Under the pieces are notes generated by a model. It made no database searches. It was not told the DNA's origin and saw nothing but the letters and a program-made list of their open reading frames with translations. This document shows, piece after piece, positions 1-12,849 of a stretch of 64,000 nucleotides of DNA. The position numbers were made by a program, and so were the translations under genes. The DNA comes from Endocalyx cinctus (taxonomy: Eukaryota; Ascomycota; Sordariomycetes; Amphisphaeriales; Apiosporaceae), in NCBI GenBank assembly GCA_001600455.1, contig BCKC01000002.1, positions 1,798,001 through 1,862,000 of the forward strand, read 5' to 3'. Numbering within the stretch: the first letter of the stretch is position 1; each line of letters opens with the position of its first letter.

Positions 1-1082
1 GGGGTCGCAAAAGAGAAGAGTTCTAGATTTGCGGACCTCGTTCAGTCAATACGAGCATTCCAAGATCAGGAGAAAGAGCCACGAACTTAGAACAATAATG
101 TAAAGGGGTGGGAAAAAAGTACCGAATCCGGGAGTATTACCATAAGCGTGACTGTGCCAGGCCTGAGTAACACGCGAGAAAAAGAAAAGGTTATTCGCTG
201 GCTAGTAAGCATGGAGGCATGGACAACCAGGGATTCCTGGATAATGTCCTTGCGAGAAAAGAAGGAATCACAAAGCGGGCGTTTCCGGTTGATGGACAAA
301 ATAGGCTAGCTAGAGGAAACTGCAAAGCAGTGAATCTAGAATCTGGGATACATTGAAGGTTTTCCCCTTTTCTTTTCAGGTAGCGTAATAATAGTCGACG
401 TACTCGAGAACAAGTAAGAGGTGGAGATTTGCGTCAATAATACATACACACTGGACTAATGAACATGATATCTATTGATTGATATCTAATTGCCCCTATC
501 TATTCCCCCCAGCTGATGGCAAATCTAAACCTGTGATAGAATATGTCCCCAATTCGATTTAGCCACGCTGCGTGGAGGTGACATAGGTGAGGAGGGGAGG
601 CTTGTTCTGGGATCTTGTATATGTCGAATTAAGACACCCCTTCTATCTGAGATCAAGTTTGGTACCCAATGATGCTACTCGAAAGACGTGGTATTTGTTT
701 TTTCTTACCTCCTTGCGTGAATGGGGGTCGTGCTTACTGCTAATTCACCACTTACGGCGGCGACGAGGTTGATGGAAAGAGATAAAATGTACTATCCAAT
801 AGCAGATATTACGGTGATGACCTCGTATATTCCGTGAGGCCTCCCGCCTCTTTTTCCTTCTCTCTTTCTCCTCTCGAGATTTTAGCACCCCCATTCAAGA
901 AAAAAAAAAAAGTCTCCGGATGCAGCAGATGACGTGTTTGTTTATCTTACCAATATCTAATAACCCACCAAATTTAGGGCGGGATATTTTCTTCGATAGA
1001 TGTCATTGTAGTTAAAATGACATGTACCTTTTTTTTTTTATCTTCTCGAGGATATGAAACAGGAATATATGTATTACTAGCG

Positions 1083-1118
1083 AGGGGTTTACAAAAGGGG
1101 TTTACAAAAGGGGTTTAC
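1083..1118. repeat. 13-bp tandem repeat, 2.8 copies
   Basis: The unit aggggtttacaaa is repeated perfectly twice, and a third copy stops after ten bases. It lies in gene-free DNA and shows no link to a gene. Confidence 0.9.
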
Positions 1119-3374
1119 GGTCAGGTGGCAGATAATTTATTCTGAGATTATGGTTCTTGAACCAGTCTGTCTCCTAGTTGCTTGGTAGTTTGAAGATGAC
1201 GCGACTAGGGGAAATGAATGAGATGTGTTCTTCTCACGTACATGCAAATACACCACTTCCCTGTTACATAAACCCACTCTTTATTGTTGATTAAGTCCCG
1301 AGTGGGCACGCACACAACTACAGCAGTATTTCTAGAGAGAGAAAGAGAGAAAGCTAGCCGAGGACCCTGATTTCCGGAGGACGTAGGTCCCTCCGTACCG
1401 ACATGCCGCCACTCCGGGGAGCATTAGTGACGTAATATATGTTATCCTTCTCGGGATAGTTTTTTATTTTTTTTGTCCTTCTTGTTTACTTGTAAATTTA
1501 TCTCATATTAAACAACTTCCGGGAACGAAGCCACGTCAGTGAACAATGTCAACTCCAGGAATGGCAATGAGACTTCTTGGTTTTACGTAAGAGGAGCCAG
1601 ATGATAAACCACCGTTTTCTTCCGTAAAGGGGAATATCTTTTTTTTAATCGGGCACATCTATTACTGTGTACATGACTTACGGAGACTCGCGTGGGTCGT
1701 CAGCGCCCGCCGGTTCCGTCTCATGACCAAAGAAAGAAGAAGAAGAGAAAAAAAGACTCCACCCCTTTTTCTTTTTTTTTTTTTCACGCATCTAAGAAAA
1801 TTTCTGGTTTGTTGAAAGAGAGAAAAAAACAAAAACAAAAAGGGACAAGAACCGGACCCAAAAACTAATCCGACGGGCCGTGACAAGTTAATTAATTCCC
1901 GGGGAAATAATAGGAGAGGAGAAAGATTTTTTTTTTCTCTTGGGTTCCCAGTCTAAGGGTAATAGGGGGTTTAACGTTGCGTTGAACTGAAAAGACTACT
2001 GCTACCTAGGTTAGATAAATCCAAAGAAAAGAAAATTCAATTCAATGCTCAAGCATAGGTCCTGTTCATTTTTCCTCGTGGTACCTATTTCGGTGTTGAA
2101 ATTACTTAGTACTTCCCTTACTCGTACTCCAAATATTCCTGTCCCATCCATCCGTCTTAATTAAAGTTGTAAGGTAGAAAAGAAAATCACCATCGATCGC
2201 ACCTATGCATAATGCATGTATCCAAACCTGTATGTAAGTAGTAGTAGTAGTAGTATCCACCCCCGGGCTGACGGTAACTCGTGCGCGTGTCGTCCTGCAA
2301 GTGCCTCTTCGTCGGCGTGATTTCTCGCCTTGCGAAAAGGGGGGGTGGCGTTACACGATCGCGTACAACGCGCGCGTATGTTAGGTAGGGGTTTGAAGAA
2401 GTACCTTTATATTTTACATTTTCTCAAAAAAAAAAAAAAAAAAAAACTACCTCCTTGCCCTATCACGTTTCGATATATCTCCACATGTTCATCCCTATCC
2501 TTATTAATCTAAACGCGCCGTAAGCAAACAAGGCAGATGATTGTGTGCTGTGTTTATATGGGGTTGGATGTTTGCGGTAAAAAAAAAAAAAAAAGGTCGT
2601 TTCCGACATTTCCCTTCCCCTCTCACCCAAAAAAAGGGGCGACAGCTCACCTTTCTCGCCTCTCGCCCCCTCGCCTTGGATATACGACACGAAAATAAAC
2701 CGGGATTTCCCAAGAGTAAGTGTATCGTACGGCGCAAAAGTACATTAGTCAGCTTCATCCTCCCACTTCTATAATATCCATATACGAGTATGTACTGTAC
2801 TGTATGTAGTGTATTACTATACTATGTACACTACAGCGTGTATGCCCCACCCCTTTTTTTTGTGTTCTTGTTGTTGCTGTTGTCAACCCACCCCCTAACA
2901 CTACACTACTCGAAACTAAGTGGTCTTTCTGCATATATGGACTTGACTTCAAACAAGCCCTCACTAAGATCAACACCTATAAAGCTCCACTTGTTGACGT
3001 TTTTGTATTATTATTATTCTCTCTTCTTTTTCGCCTTGTTTATTTTTCTCGTCCCGTTTGGGACCATCGAAAATGGTCTCGTGGCCTTTCTCCTAAACGG
3101 GAATACCCATTACTATACTATACTATGTACATACATACATACATACTCCTCTCCTCGCCGCCAATTTCGGAATTTGGTCGGCGAGATGGAGGAAGGAAAG
3201 GAAAGGGAAGGAAAGGATGAGATCACATGAGCACTGAGTAATGTGGTGTAAACTCACAAAACACCCGCGCCTACGCCTTCGAAAAGGGTGATGCATACAC
3301 GCTAAGCTCCAAATATGCTGGAGGGAAATAATAGGATGGGATTTTATTACTCTTGATTATCTTATTTTATTTAC

Positions 3375-3414
<40 letters not shown>

Positions 3415-3424
3415 ATGTGTGTGT
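3375..3424. repeat. (GT)n/(GTAT)n microsatellite
   Basis: A run of about eleven GT units passes into GTAT units. A second, shorter TG tract lies about 100 bases downstream, near 3513-3532. Alternating purine-pyrimidine DNA of this kind is length-variable. Confidence 0.9.
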
Positions 3425-6400
3425 AGTGTACGTTTTACGTGAGTGTAATATATACAAATAAAAATATGAAGGGATCAACGACACCCACGTGTTTTTTCTT
3501 TATTTTATTTTATGTGTGTGTGTGTGCGTGTGTTATATACGAGGGGGGAAATCCCCTATTATTATCGCCGCTCCTTTAGTTCGGATGAAACAGATTGCCG
3601 AAAGTGAAAAGGGAGGGTCCTCAAGATGGAAGTCCCATGCGACCCAGCTAAATGACGTTGATTACAACGCGGGGGGGGGGCAGGCATCCTGAACCAACCC
3701 CGTATTACCGGCGTTTAAAGCGCCAGAAGTTTATATTATGATTTTTCAGGTATGATATGTAACTCTCCCTCATTGGATTAGATTAAACTTGGTAAGAAAC
3801 CCTTTTTCTTCTTCTTTATATCCTCTTCTTTTTTACCTGCTCCAAGCCGGATACAGCTTTCGAGATGCAGTAAAGCAAGCATAGGCTACACCAGATTATG
3901 CTATGTTCCGTTTTAGGATGAAGCCCTTTTTTCTTTTTTTTTATCACTTTACGCCGTTCAATTGGGCAAAGTCTAATGAACTGGCCAGCGAAATAACAGC
4001 CTGTTCTACCGTGATAAGCCACGCTTGGATCGTGGCAAGGTCAGATCAGCCCGCTAAATAATATCTCTCTACTGCTACATAGCGTAGCTATATATTCAAG
4101 GAGGCTGCAAGGCTAAGATAAAAATAAATAATTTTGTGTTTTTTTATATAGTGTTGGAAAGCGACCTTGCGTTGTTAAATACGGAAAGGATGCGTGGTGA
4201 TTGGCCGGTGCCCGGTCCGATCCTCACGTCTGTGTTTCGGATGCGGCTGGAGAGCGTCAACAGATAAGGAAATATGTCAGTGTGACTGCATATGAGTAGT
4301 AAAAAAAAAAAAAAAAAAAGCTTCTATTTAGGTGCAAGGGACCATTCAGGGCCTGGCCAGATGACACGGGTCCTAGTAATTAGGATTCATAGGCTATCCT
4401 GATAACGTATTTGATCGTATTATTTTCATTTTCGACCGCAACGCCCGGGGACACAAAGATATCCCAAGCTACCAGGGAGGCTGAAGCCTAACCAGGTAGA
4501 TTGAAAGACAATGACGTCAGCAGATAGGAAGATAGTGCCCGTCAATTGAAGCTACCTACGTACGTGTTTTTTTTTTTCGTGTTAGGAATAACCTGGGAGA
4601 TAGGGAAACGGATGAATGTGATTAGTGTACTTCCGTATACCATGACATATCACATAGCGAGGGTCTTAGGAATCTTTATGTCATAATCACTATCACTCAA
4701 ATGAGTAGATCGGATAACGAATTATCTGGTTAGAAGTATTTATTATTATTTCTGTTTTGCTGTCTCGCCGTAGAGCTTGCCGAGCATGAGGGGCAAAAAC
4801 CCACCCAAAAAAAAGAGAAAGTAGTAAAAAAAAAAAAGAATTAGCCCCCCGGAGGAAGATGCGAGATGACCTCGGCATCTGCAAGTGCCACTTCTTTTAG
4901 TTTGTGAAATTCGGAGGCCGCCTACGAAACTGGAGCGAGTAATATACTAGATAGGAGAAAGAAGGTATTTGGAGCTGAGTAGCAGCTTGGCGTCTATACC
5001 GATTTGCCCAAGCACGTTCAACAGCATATGTGGTGTACGCTATTATGTATGTTCTGTTCATGTGGGATAAAATAAGTATTCCTACATATATTTACGATGC
5101 TCTTCGTCCTTGGCGATAAGCACGTTTACTGGTGACAGCATGATAGAGATCACGGTATCCGTCCACTCGCTTGGCTTACTTACTATATAACATTGTCTAC
5201 TTCATAATAGGGAAAGCGAGAGAGAGAGAGAGAGGGAAAAAGGAAAGAAACGAAACACAAAGGAGAAAAAAAAAAAAACTTGAAATTTTTAGAGATGCCA
5301 GATATCCGATACGAATCAATAAGAAACGTTTAAATTGCTGACAATTTTTTTGATACTTGGTGTAAGCGGCGGTGAGCACTTACGCATATCCTACAAAGCA
5401 GCCAGCCCCCTCTAACGGGATATTATTAAGGAGCGGACGCAGGAGGGGTCCGATAATGGATATATGTATATGTAGATAAAAAAAAAAAAGTCAAATGTTG
5501 AGACTCCGAAGAGAGAAGATCATATCTTTATTTTCCTAGGGTTTAAAAAAAATTATACATGCCGGGATTTAAAAAATACCGGAAATGCCTCATAGTATAT
5601 ATAAAAACGGAAAAAAGCTATCAATAAGGAAATGTATCGACTTGGACCAGAACCCCAATATGGTGTGTAACGTTTACGTTTATCAATCATAGGTGCCCTT
5701 TGCAGAAGATTTGCGGGATGCAACTATGCACGTTCATTTTTGTGCTCTCTCTTTCTTGTAATATGGGCCATACCGAGAAAAAAAAAAAAAGTCATGAACA
5801 TTCATCTTCTTCCTTGTACAAGAATAGGGGACCTATAGTAGTCTTAAAAGGGAAGGGGGATAAAAAGGAGGGAATATATCGCTTTAGAAAAAAATACATG
5901 ACAAAGGGTCTTTACAGTAGTTGAATCGGTGGATACTTGGGTGAATTATCCATGGAATCAACCAGTACTGTACACTACATACTTACTTACGTATATACAC
6001 TACTAGGTAGGTACCTAGGTAGTTGTATAGGATAGGTAATGGGACATAATAATAATAGTAGTAGTGGTGGTGGTAATGGTAGTGTGTACCTTTTTAGCTG
6101 TTAGAACTAGGGAGAGAGAAGAAGGTAGGTAAGTATTAAGATAGATAAGTTAGTTAATATATGCGTAGATAGATGAGAAGAACAGAGTGGATTAATTAAG
6201 GTGATATTCACTATCTCTGTGTTATATATTTTATTTGAATTTTACTTTTTTTTTTTTTTTTTACCCTACTTCACTTTTTTTTCTGAACGGAAGAGAAATA
6301 ACCGTTGAGGCTCTTTGTTCGATAAGATCATATGACCCTCAGTAACACCCCAAAGACGGAACAGATTGCTCTCTTTCTACGCTTTACGTTCTAGATGGTG

Positions 6401-7093
6401 TGAAATCAAAAAAATGGTAGACTCAGGACCACATGCAAAGGAACAGTGGAATGTTGTACCCGGACCCTGTACATATCTAGCGTATACTTAGACACTTAAC
6501 ATACCTACATATGCATAATGTAGGCTGTAAGCAATATATATTATATCCCGAAATAAACTTGAGTTTTAACGTAGTATACTGTAGACGGTAGTATAATTAG
6601 TATATGTAATACATTTACTACCTAGAACTTGCTAGATAGATCCTAATATACGTAAAGATATTTCGACCAAAGGAAAAAAAAAAGGTGAGCAGCAAATGGG
6701 TGGATTTATCATCAAGACAAGAGAGTAAGTACACGTATAATACCCTATACCCTATACTACGTATAAAGTATTAAGTTGGCAATAGTTATACGGAGTAGGG
6801 ATACTGGAATTCTTTGTGAAAAATCAAAACATACAGTACTATCTAGTACTACGTAGTTTATATTTTGGATCTTGAATCAAGTACCTATACGTAATAATTA
6901 CTGGTATTTTGACGGTTATTCCATGTACCCGTAAACCTGGTAACTAATTGATAACAGGGAAGTTCTATGCATATATACATAATACATTGTGTACCGTAGT
7001 GTACATATGATAATGTTCATCTTCTGTTCCCTTTCGAACCTTTTATTTCTCTATATAGAAAGGATATTCTCATACGTACATATACGTACCTTT

Positions 7094-7095
<2 letters not shown>

Positions 7096-7129
<34 letters not shown>
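7096..7129. repeat. (AC)17 microsatellite
   Basis: Seventeen uninterrupted AC units. The translated His-Thr run in one frame is an artefact of this repeat. Confidence 0.95.
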
Positions 7130-7131
<2 letters not shown>

Positions 7132-8594
7132 CTCTGGTTGTTTCTTATTGTCCATATATCTGATTATTCAGATTCAGTCAGAAAGCAGTTTAATCCAAAA
7201 AAAAAAAAAAAAAAAAAACCTTGAATGTATTACATACCTATTATTTAACTTAGCAGTCCCCGCCCCTTTGAAATGTCTATTGTCATCTCAGTTCTATCTC
7301 CTATTCTTCCTAACCTAAGCGTATGATATTGGTTTTTATACCAACAACCTATTAGTCTAGAGACACACACAAGTGCTTATTCCTATTATATTTTCTTTTC
7401 TGGCTACCATGACCGTCTATAATTTCTCGAAAAGGAATCCATCTAAACTTCATTTCTTCACCCTCTAACATTTGTTGGAACCCCTTCAAGGTTCCTCTCC
7501 TTCTTTGGTAATACGGTACAAAACATTACCTCATTACTTCCTAAGCCTCACCTCATAATTATATCTTCCTTCTTAGTATCCTCGCCAACTTTACTACCGC
7601 TGACACTACTAAGGCAACAATAGCAACTACTACTACTACTACTTCTTACCTCTTTTTTTTCTTCTCACTATTATTATAACTGCCTACTCAGTACTCAGGA
7701 TCGATACTATTTTCTTACCTGAAAAGAAAGGGATAAATAAATTAAAAATAAAATAAAAAAAACACCAGCAATCTTAAAAGAAAGAAAAAAGAAAGAAAAA
7801 AGAAAAATCCCTCCGTCGCCTTAAATTTTATTCTATTAAGGTGTACCTTACCTGGACTTGAGCTTAAAAATCTGGACTCTCTTGACTCTCTAGACTCAGT
7901 CTGGGCTATCCACATATACTATTCACTTAGTGATCACTTGGTCTCCCCACTCACACACACAATATCACAATATACATATCCATATATCCATCACCTTCGA
8001 ATATTCACGCCCTTGCCCTACCTACTTAAATAATTACCTACCAACTACCTACCTAGGCTAAGGTTAGGTTAGATATTATTCTNTTTTTTTTTTTTTTTTG
8101 TTTAGGTAACTTAGGTGCTGTGTTTTTTTTTTTTTTTCTTTTAATTTTTTCCCCCTTCCTTCTGTTACGGGACACTACCAAATTTATTTATCCCAAACCC
8201 ACCTTGTCCTCCCACCGCTTCTTTTTCTTCTTCTTTCTCCCTTCTCTCTCTCTCTCTCTCTCCTCTCCCTTTCCTTCTTCTCCATTGCGAGATACTAGGA
8301 GAAAAGTGAGTTGAGTATATCGCTGTTTTGCAATTATTTATCAGTGTCGCCAACACCTGGGCTTTGCCCATCTAAGGCGACCCTTTCGCCGCCAATTGTC
8401 ACTTTTTTTTCTCGATAATCTCAACACCCCACTGGTCCATCCGTCCGTCCCCCCCTGGTCCCCTTGTCGCCAAGTAACGTCACTACACACCCACCTACGT
8501 TCCTTGGTCCCCCCCCATTATCGATATTCCTGGACTCATTCGTTCGCATTTTTAACGCCACTTTCGCATTGTTCTTCGTCAACAATTTTCAGAT

Positions 8595-10140
8595 ATGCCT
8601 ACCTCTTCTCAAAAAACAATTTCACCAAATGCTTCAAAACAGTCGTCGATTAAATCTGTTGACATCTCTAATGCGAAATCTCCTAATTTGAAACCACAGA
8701 CTAATTCGCCTGTCAATGGTACCACTACCCCGGATGGTCAGCCGAAGCAACCCGAGAAATCCTCCATCAAGAATGTCTTGACCAGAATATTCTCCAATAA
8801 GGAGGAAGTTCCAAAGGTTGCGGGTTCCGCCGACACCTCGCTGTCTGAAAAGCGCAACATTCCAAATGCTGCCCCTACCAATGGTACCCAGCCGCCGTCA
8901 AAGGTCGCCGTTCCCACTCGGAAACCCTCGACCACCGAAGGTTCTGGAACGTCTTCGTCGTCGAGAACCGTACCAACCCAGAGATTCGTAGTGAACGCCA
9001 AGATACAAGGTGGACACGAGCATTACCTAAAAGGGGTCAAGCGACAAGAGAAGCTTACCGATCTCTGGAGAACCGTCATTGGAAAGAAGCACGACCAGCC
9101 TCAAGAAGTGGATCTCTCTCTCGTATCCAGCTGGGTCGATACCTTGAAAGAGGAAAAGGACAACCTAGCGACTGACAAGAAGGGAGGTCCGAATCACAGC
9201 GTCACTCTCGTCGAGAAATATGGCAAATGTAACGAAGTTGTCGGGCGTGGCGCTTTTGGTATCGTGAGAATATCCCATAAAAAGGTGGAGAACGGCGGCG
9301 AGAGGCTCTTTGCCGTAAAGGAATTCCGCCGGAGACCAGAAGAAACGGAAAAGAAGTACAGCAAACGACTGACTGCCGAATTCTGCATCTCGTCTTCACT
9401 GCGTCATCCAAACGTCATCCACACCCTCGACCTCCTAAAGGACCAGAAAGGCGACTTCTGCGAGGTCATGGAGTATTGCTCCGGCGGTGATCTGTACACA
9501 CTGGTCCTGGCCGCTGGTAAATTAGAAGTCCTCGAAGCCGACTGTTACTTCAAGCAGATGATGCGCGGTGTCGAGTATATGCACGAGATGGGCGTCGCTC
9601 ATCGAGACTTGAAACCCGAAAACTTACTTCTCACGTCTCACGGTGCTCTCAAGATTACCGACTTCGGCAATGGCGAATGTTTCAGGATGGCTTGGGAGGA
9701 TGATGCGCACATGGTATCCGGCCTCTGTGGCTCCGCTCCGTATATAGCGCCGGAAGAGTATGTTGATAAGGAATTTGACGCCCGCGCGGTCGACGTTTGG
9801 GCTTGCGGAGTAATATATATGGCCATGCGGACCGGTAGACATCTTTGGCGGGTCGCCAAGAAGGACGAGGACGAATTTTACGAACGATATCTCGAGGGTC
9901 GGCGAGACGAGGAAGGCTACGGCCCGATCGAGTCATTACATCGCGTAAGTACTTTTTCCCGTTCATAACGGTGGCGCATAGAATGCTAATATTGATGGTG
10001 TTGCGAAGGCCCGATGTCGTAACGTTATCTACTCTATCCTGGACCCCAATCCCTCACGTCGTATCACGGCCTCGCAAGTCTTGAAATCTGAATGGGGTCG
10101 CGAAATTAAACTCTGCAAGGCTGGCGAGGAAGGTCTGTAA
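8595..10140 (+). CDS. sat4: Serine/threonine protein kinase, SAT4/HAL4 family
   Basis: Two exons (8595-9944 and 10009-10140) encode 493 residues; the 64-bp intron starts GTAAGT and has a TGCTAAT branch site. The first ~200 residues are Ser/Thr/Pro-rich and probably disordered, followed by the family block [20 protein letters not shown]. The kinase domain shows the glycine loop GRGAFG (217-222), the VAIK-type lysine (AVK, K242), HRDLKPEN with catalytic D338, DFG at 356-358 and APE at 385-387, so it should be active. The second exon supplies the end of the domain ([16 protein letters not shown]). In yeast, Sat4/Hal4 and Hal5 stabilise the Trk potassium transporters and affect salt tolerance, and related kinases (Npr1) control nutrient permeases. 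The family assignment is secure; the transporter role here is inferred. The chosen ATG is the first in frame, just after a pyrimidine-rich leader. Confidence 0.92.
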
Positions 10141-12849
10141 ACGAACGTGGGAGGGAGACGTTTTGAATACCATGAATGGTGAGATGTTTAGGTATTCTTC
10201 GCGTGACCTTGTCCTGATTCGGTAATCTCCAAAATACTGGCGTCGAGAGTCTATACCCCTGCGAATAACATGACGGAGCTTCGAGGTTGCCGAGTCGAAG
10301 CCTCATCCCTTATCCGATCGACAATCTGGGTTGGTTCCGTGGCAAGGAGTTTCGGCGCATTCAACAACTTTTTTTCTTTCTTCTTTCATTACCGGTCTCA
10401 CACTGTTTCTCTGTTCCTGACGGCTGCTCTTTATGACGAAATGATAACGCATTGACATCGGGATTACACTGCGTAGCGCGTCAACATGACAGGATTATAG
10501 ACGCGCCCTGCGCTCTGCGAGTGACCCTGGATGCCAGGTTCTTATTCGGCACAGAGGGTTCTAATTCGCATCCCATTGAACGAGAAGGTCCCGGGGCGGT
10601 TCCGGGCTAGGTAGCCCGATTGATTCTTTTGGTTGGTCTCATACGGAAGGGTTTAAGGGAAAATTTCACCAAGAGTCGGGTCTTTCATTATGTTCCAGGG
10701 AGTCCATCCGACAACCCTTTTTTATTTTTGGAGCAACGTAGGTTGTGGCGGTACAAAATGGAAAAGAATCGGAAGGCTTCACTTCCACGAGTATGGCTTG
10801 GTTGGGTAATTGTAAAAACAAACCCAATCAGAGCATTCTATTTATCATCCTCGTTTTTTTCACCCGCTACCCCTTTAGTTAGCTGGACAGATGAGACTGA
10901 TCTTTAAGAAACAAGCTCTTCGTTGATGCTGACTACCACATGACGCATGTTAACATGGCAATTTGCGTCATCTCCGCGTCTCTAGAGCATTGTAGATAAA
11001 AAATAACTACTCATGTGGTATTTCTGTAGGTTATCATACACATTGTGCCATGTGTTGTCTCCTTGCTTACACTGGAAAGATAGAACTTTATAAGCCACGT
11101 AGACAACACAATGGGTATCTGATACTTGTACATATATACTCATATTATAGAAAAGAAAGCCTGGGCGACGGAAAACATACGTTGCATAAAAAAAAAAAAA
11201 AACAAGCCCAGTCATAAAATAGTTAAACACACAAAAACCTGTTAAATGTTAATATCTGATGGATTATACTATCTCTTTGATCATCGTGAACTCGCATTAC
11301 CCCTGAATGAATTTTTAATCAATCTCAATTGCTGTTTACTTCAAACAGCCGGTGTCTTCATGCATTGATGAACCAACCCTCGGCTAATTTGTTTCTCTAT
11401 CTATCGTATACCTTGTTACTTTCATTTATTTAGATTTAAGAGATTTTGTTTATAGGAAGTAGGAGATAGGTGTTGATAGTTGATCCCGTGTAGGACATGT
11501 ATGTGTGTTTTGGGTATCTTAGTGACTGACTGCTTTCTGATGAACAGACATAAATATGCATTCATTTATCATGTTCTTAGAATCGAAATATTAGTTTTGT
11601 CCAATTTATATGTATATACATGCTTCCGCTATTCCGTTAAGAATATCTTGATTTTGAATTTTGCTTTAATCACCTCCCGTTCAGCCCCCCTCCCCTTCTT
11701 TGCCGCTCTGGTCAACGGACCTTCCTACAACTCCTAGTTTTCCGTTCTTGAGATCCTATCTTAAATCGACGTCCTCTCTCTCGTTTATGCCATCGAGATA
11801 AGAGATAAAAGAGTGATATCAATAGTAGCGGAGGAATTCCGCAGAGTGAGTGCATATTTTGCGGAGTGCATGAGTGGAGTGTATATTTATATGCATGTGT
11901 ATGGACATACATCTATATGGATTAGACATCTTCGCTCTCTTATCTCTTTCACTTTCTTGGCGAGGCGCGAGATATCTAGACATCTATATATATATGTATA
12001 CGTGAGTCTTCTTTATCGAGAACAGTAGATATAAAAAGTAGTGAGCAAAAAAGGGAGGGGAGAAAAAGGGGGGGGTTTTGTTACGGGGCGACACGGTGAA
12101 TATCAAGATAGGCGACTTATACGCCCATTGACCCTTGCTGGGGCAGAATTAAGAAACGTAGGTAAAAAAGAAGCACTTTCACGATTCCACAGCATAAATT
12201 ATAATGACAGTATAGTAGCAGGCTTGATTTAAATTTTGATAATATATTTTGGAAAGTGGTAAATATCAAGTTTGTATGTTATGTATACATACATATACGC
12301 CGTCACTCCAAAAAGGAAAAAAAAAAAAAGGAATTGAACGTAGTTTGTTTATTTCAATAGAAACCGAAAAAAAAAGATAGGCTTTAAGAAATCTTTGTTT
12401 CTGCCTATGAATAATACATTATATCCCGCGCGTGTCTTCGCTCTTTGTTCATCCCCTAATCGACTTCTCCAACCCCTTATTCTTCTTCCCCTCCAGCAAC
12501 TCGGCACTAAAATAGATAAAGTAGATAGGTAGGTGTATAAGCTATGCCGAGGAGGGTGAGATATACCATCCCTTTGTTATTTTTGAGCAAATAAGCGTTG
12601 TATTCGAAGTCCAAGAAACTCGCGCGTATATCTCTGCACGAGGTGAAAACCGACCGATTTCGCCATCCCGTGTTTAACTAAATAGGTCCCAGCAGTTCCT
12701 CCCAAAAACAAATATGCCAGTTAAATTTAATACATTTTGATGGCTAAGCGCCAATAATTGGCTGTGGTGGTTCATATCGTAGCGTGAGGTCGTGACGGCG
12801 CAAAACAAACAAATAACAGAAACCTATTAAATAGGGAATGAAGCGGTGC
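10141..12849. other. Intergenic region
   Basis: This is the 2.7-kb gap between the kinase stop and the stop of the gene on the other strand, so it holds two 3' ends. The only structures noticed are a 16-bp near-perfect hairpin, CGGGCTA/TAGCCCG with a 2-base loop, at 10603-10618, several A runs and AT-rich low-complexity DNA. No coding exon can be supported. Confidence 0.6.

Larger units (their letters stand above)
1..8594. other. 8.6-kb gene-free left flank
   Basis: No open frame here is longer than about 146 codons, and all are low-complexity (runs of Lys, Phe, Ser or His from homopolymers and microsatellites) without recognisable domains or plausible spliced partners. The stretch is A/T-rich, with many A or T runs of 10-22 bases, GT/CA microsatellites, short tandem repeats and TAGGTA/TACCTA words. 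From about 7430 to 8594 the plus strand becomes strongly pyrimidine-rich, which suits the promoter and 5' leader of the kinase gene starting at 8595. No transposon coding remnant, rRNA or tRNA was seen. Confidence 0.7.

Noticed and set aside
2330..3692. Several 60-146 codon frames in the left flank as small genes
   Set aside because: Their composition comes from A/T, GT and AC repeats; starts lack context and no splice-joined continuation makes a plausible protein.
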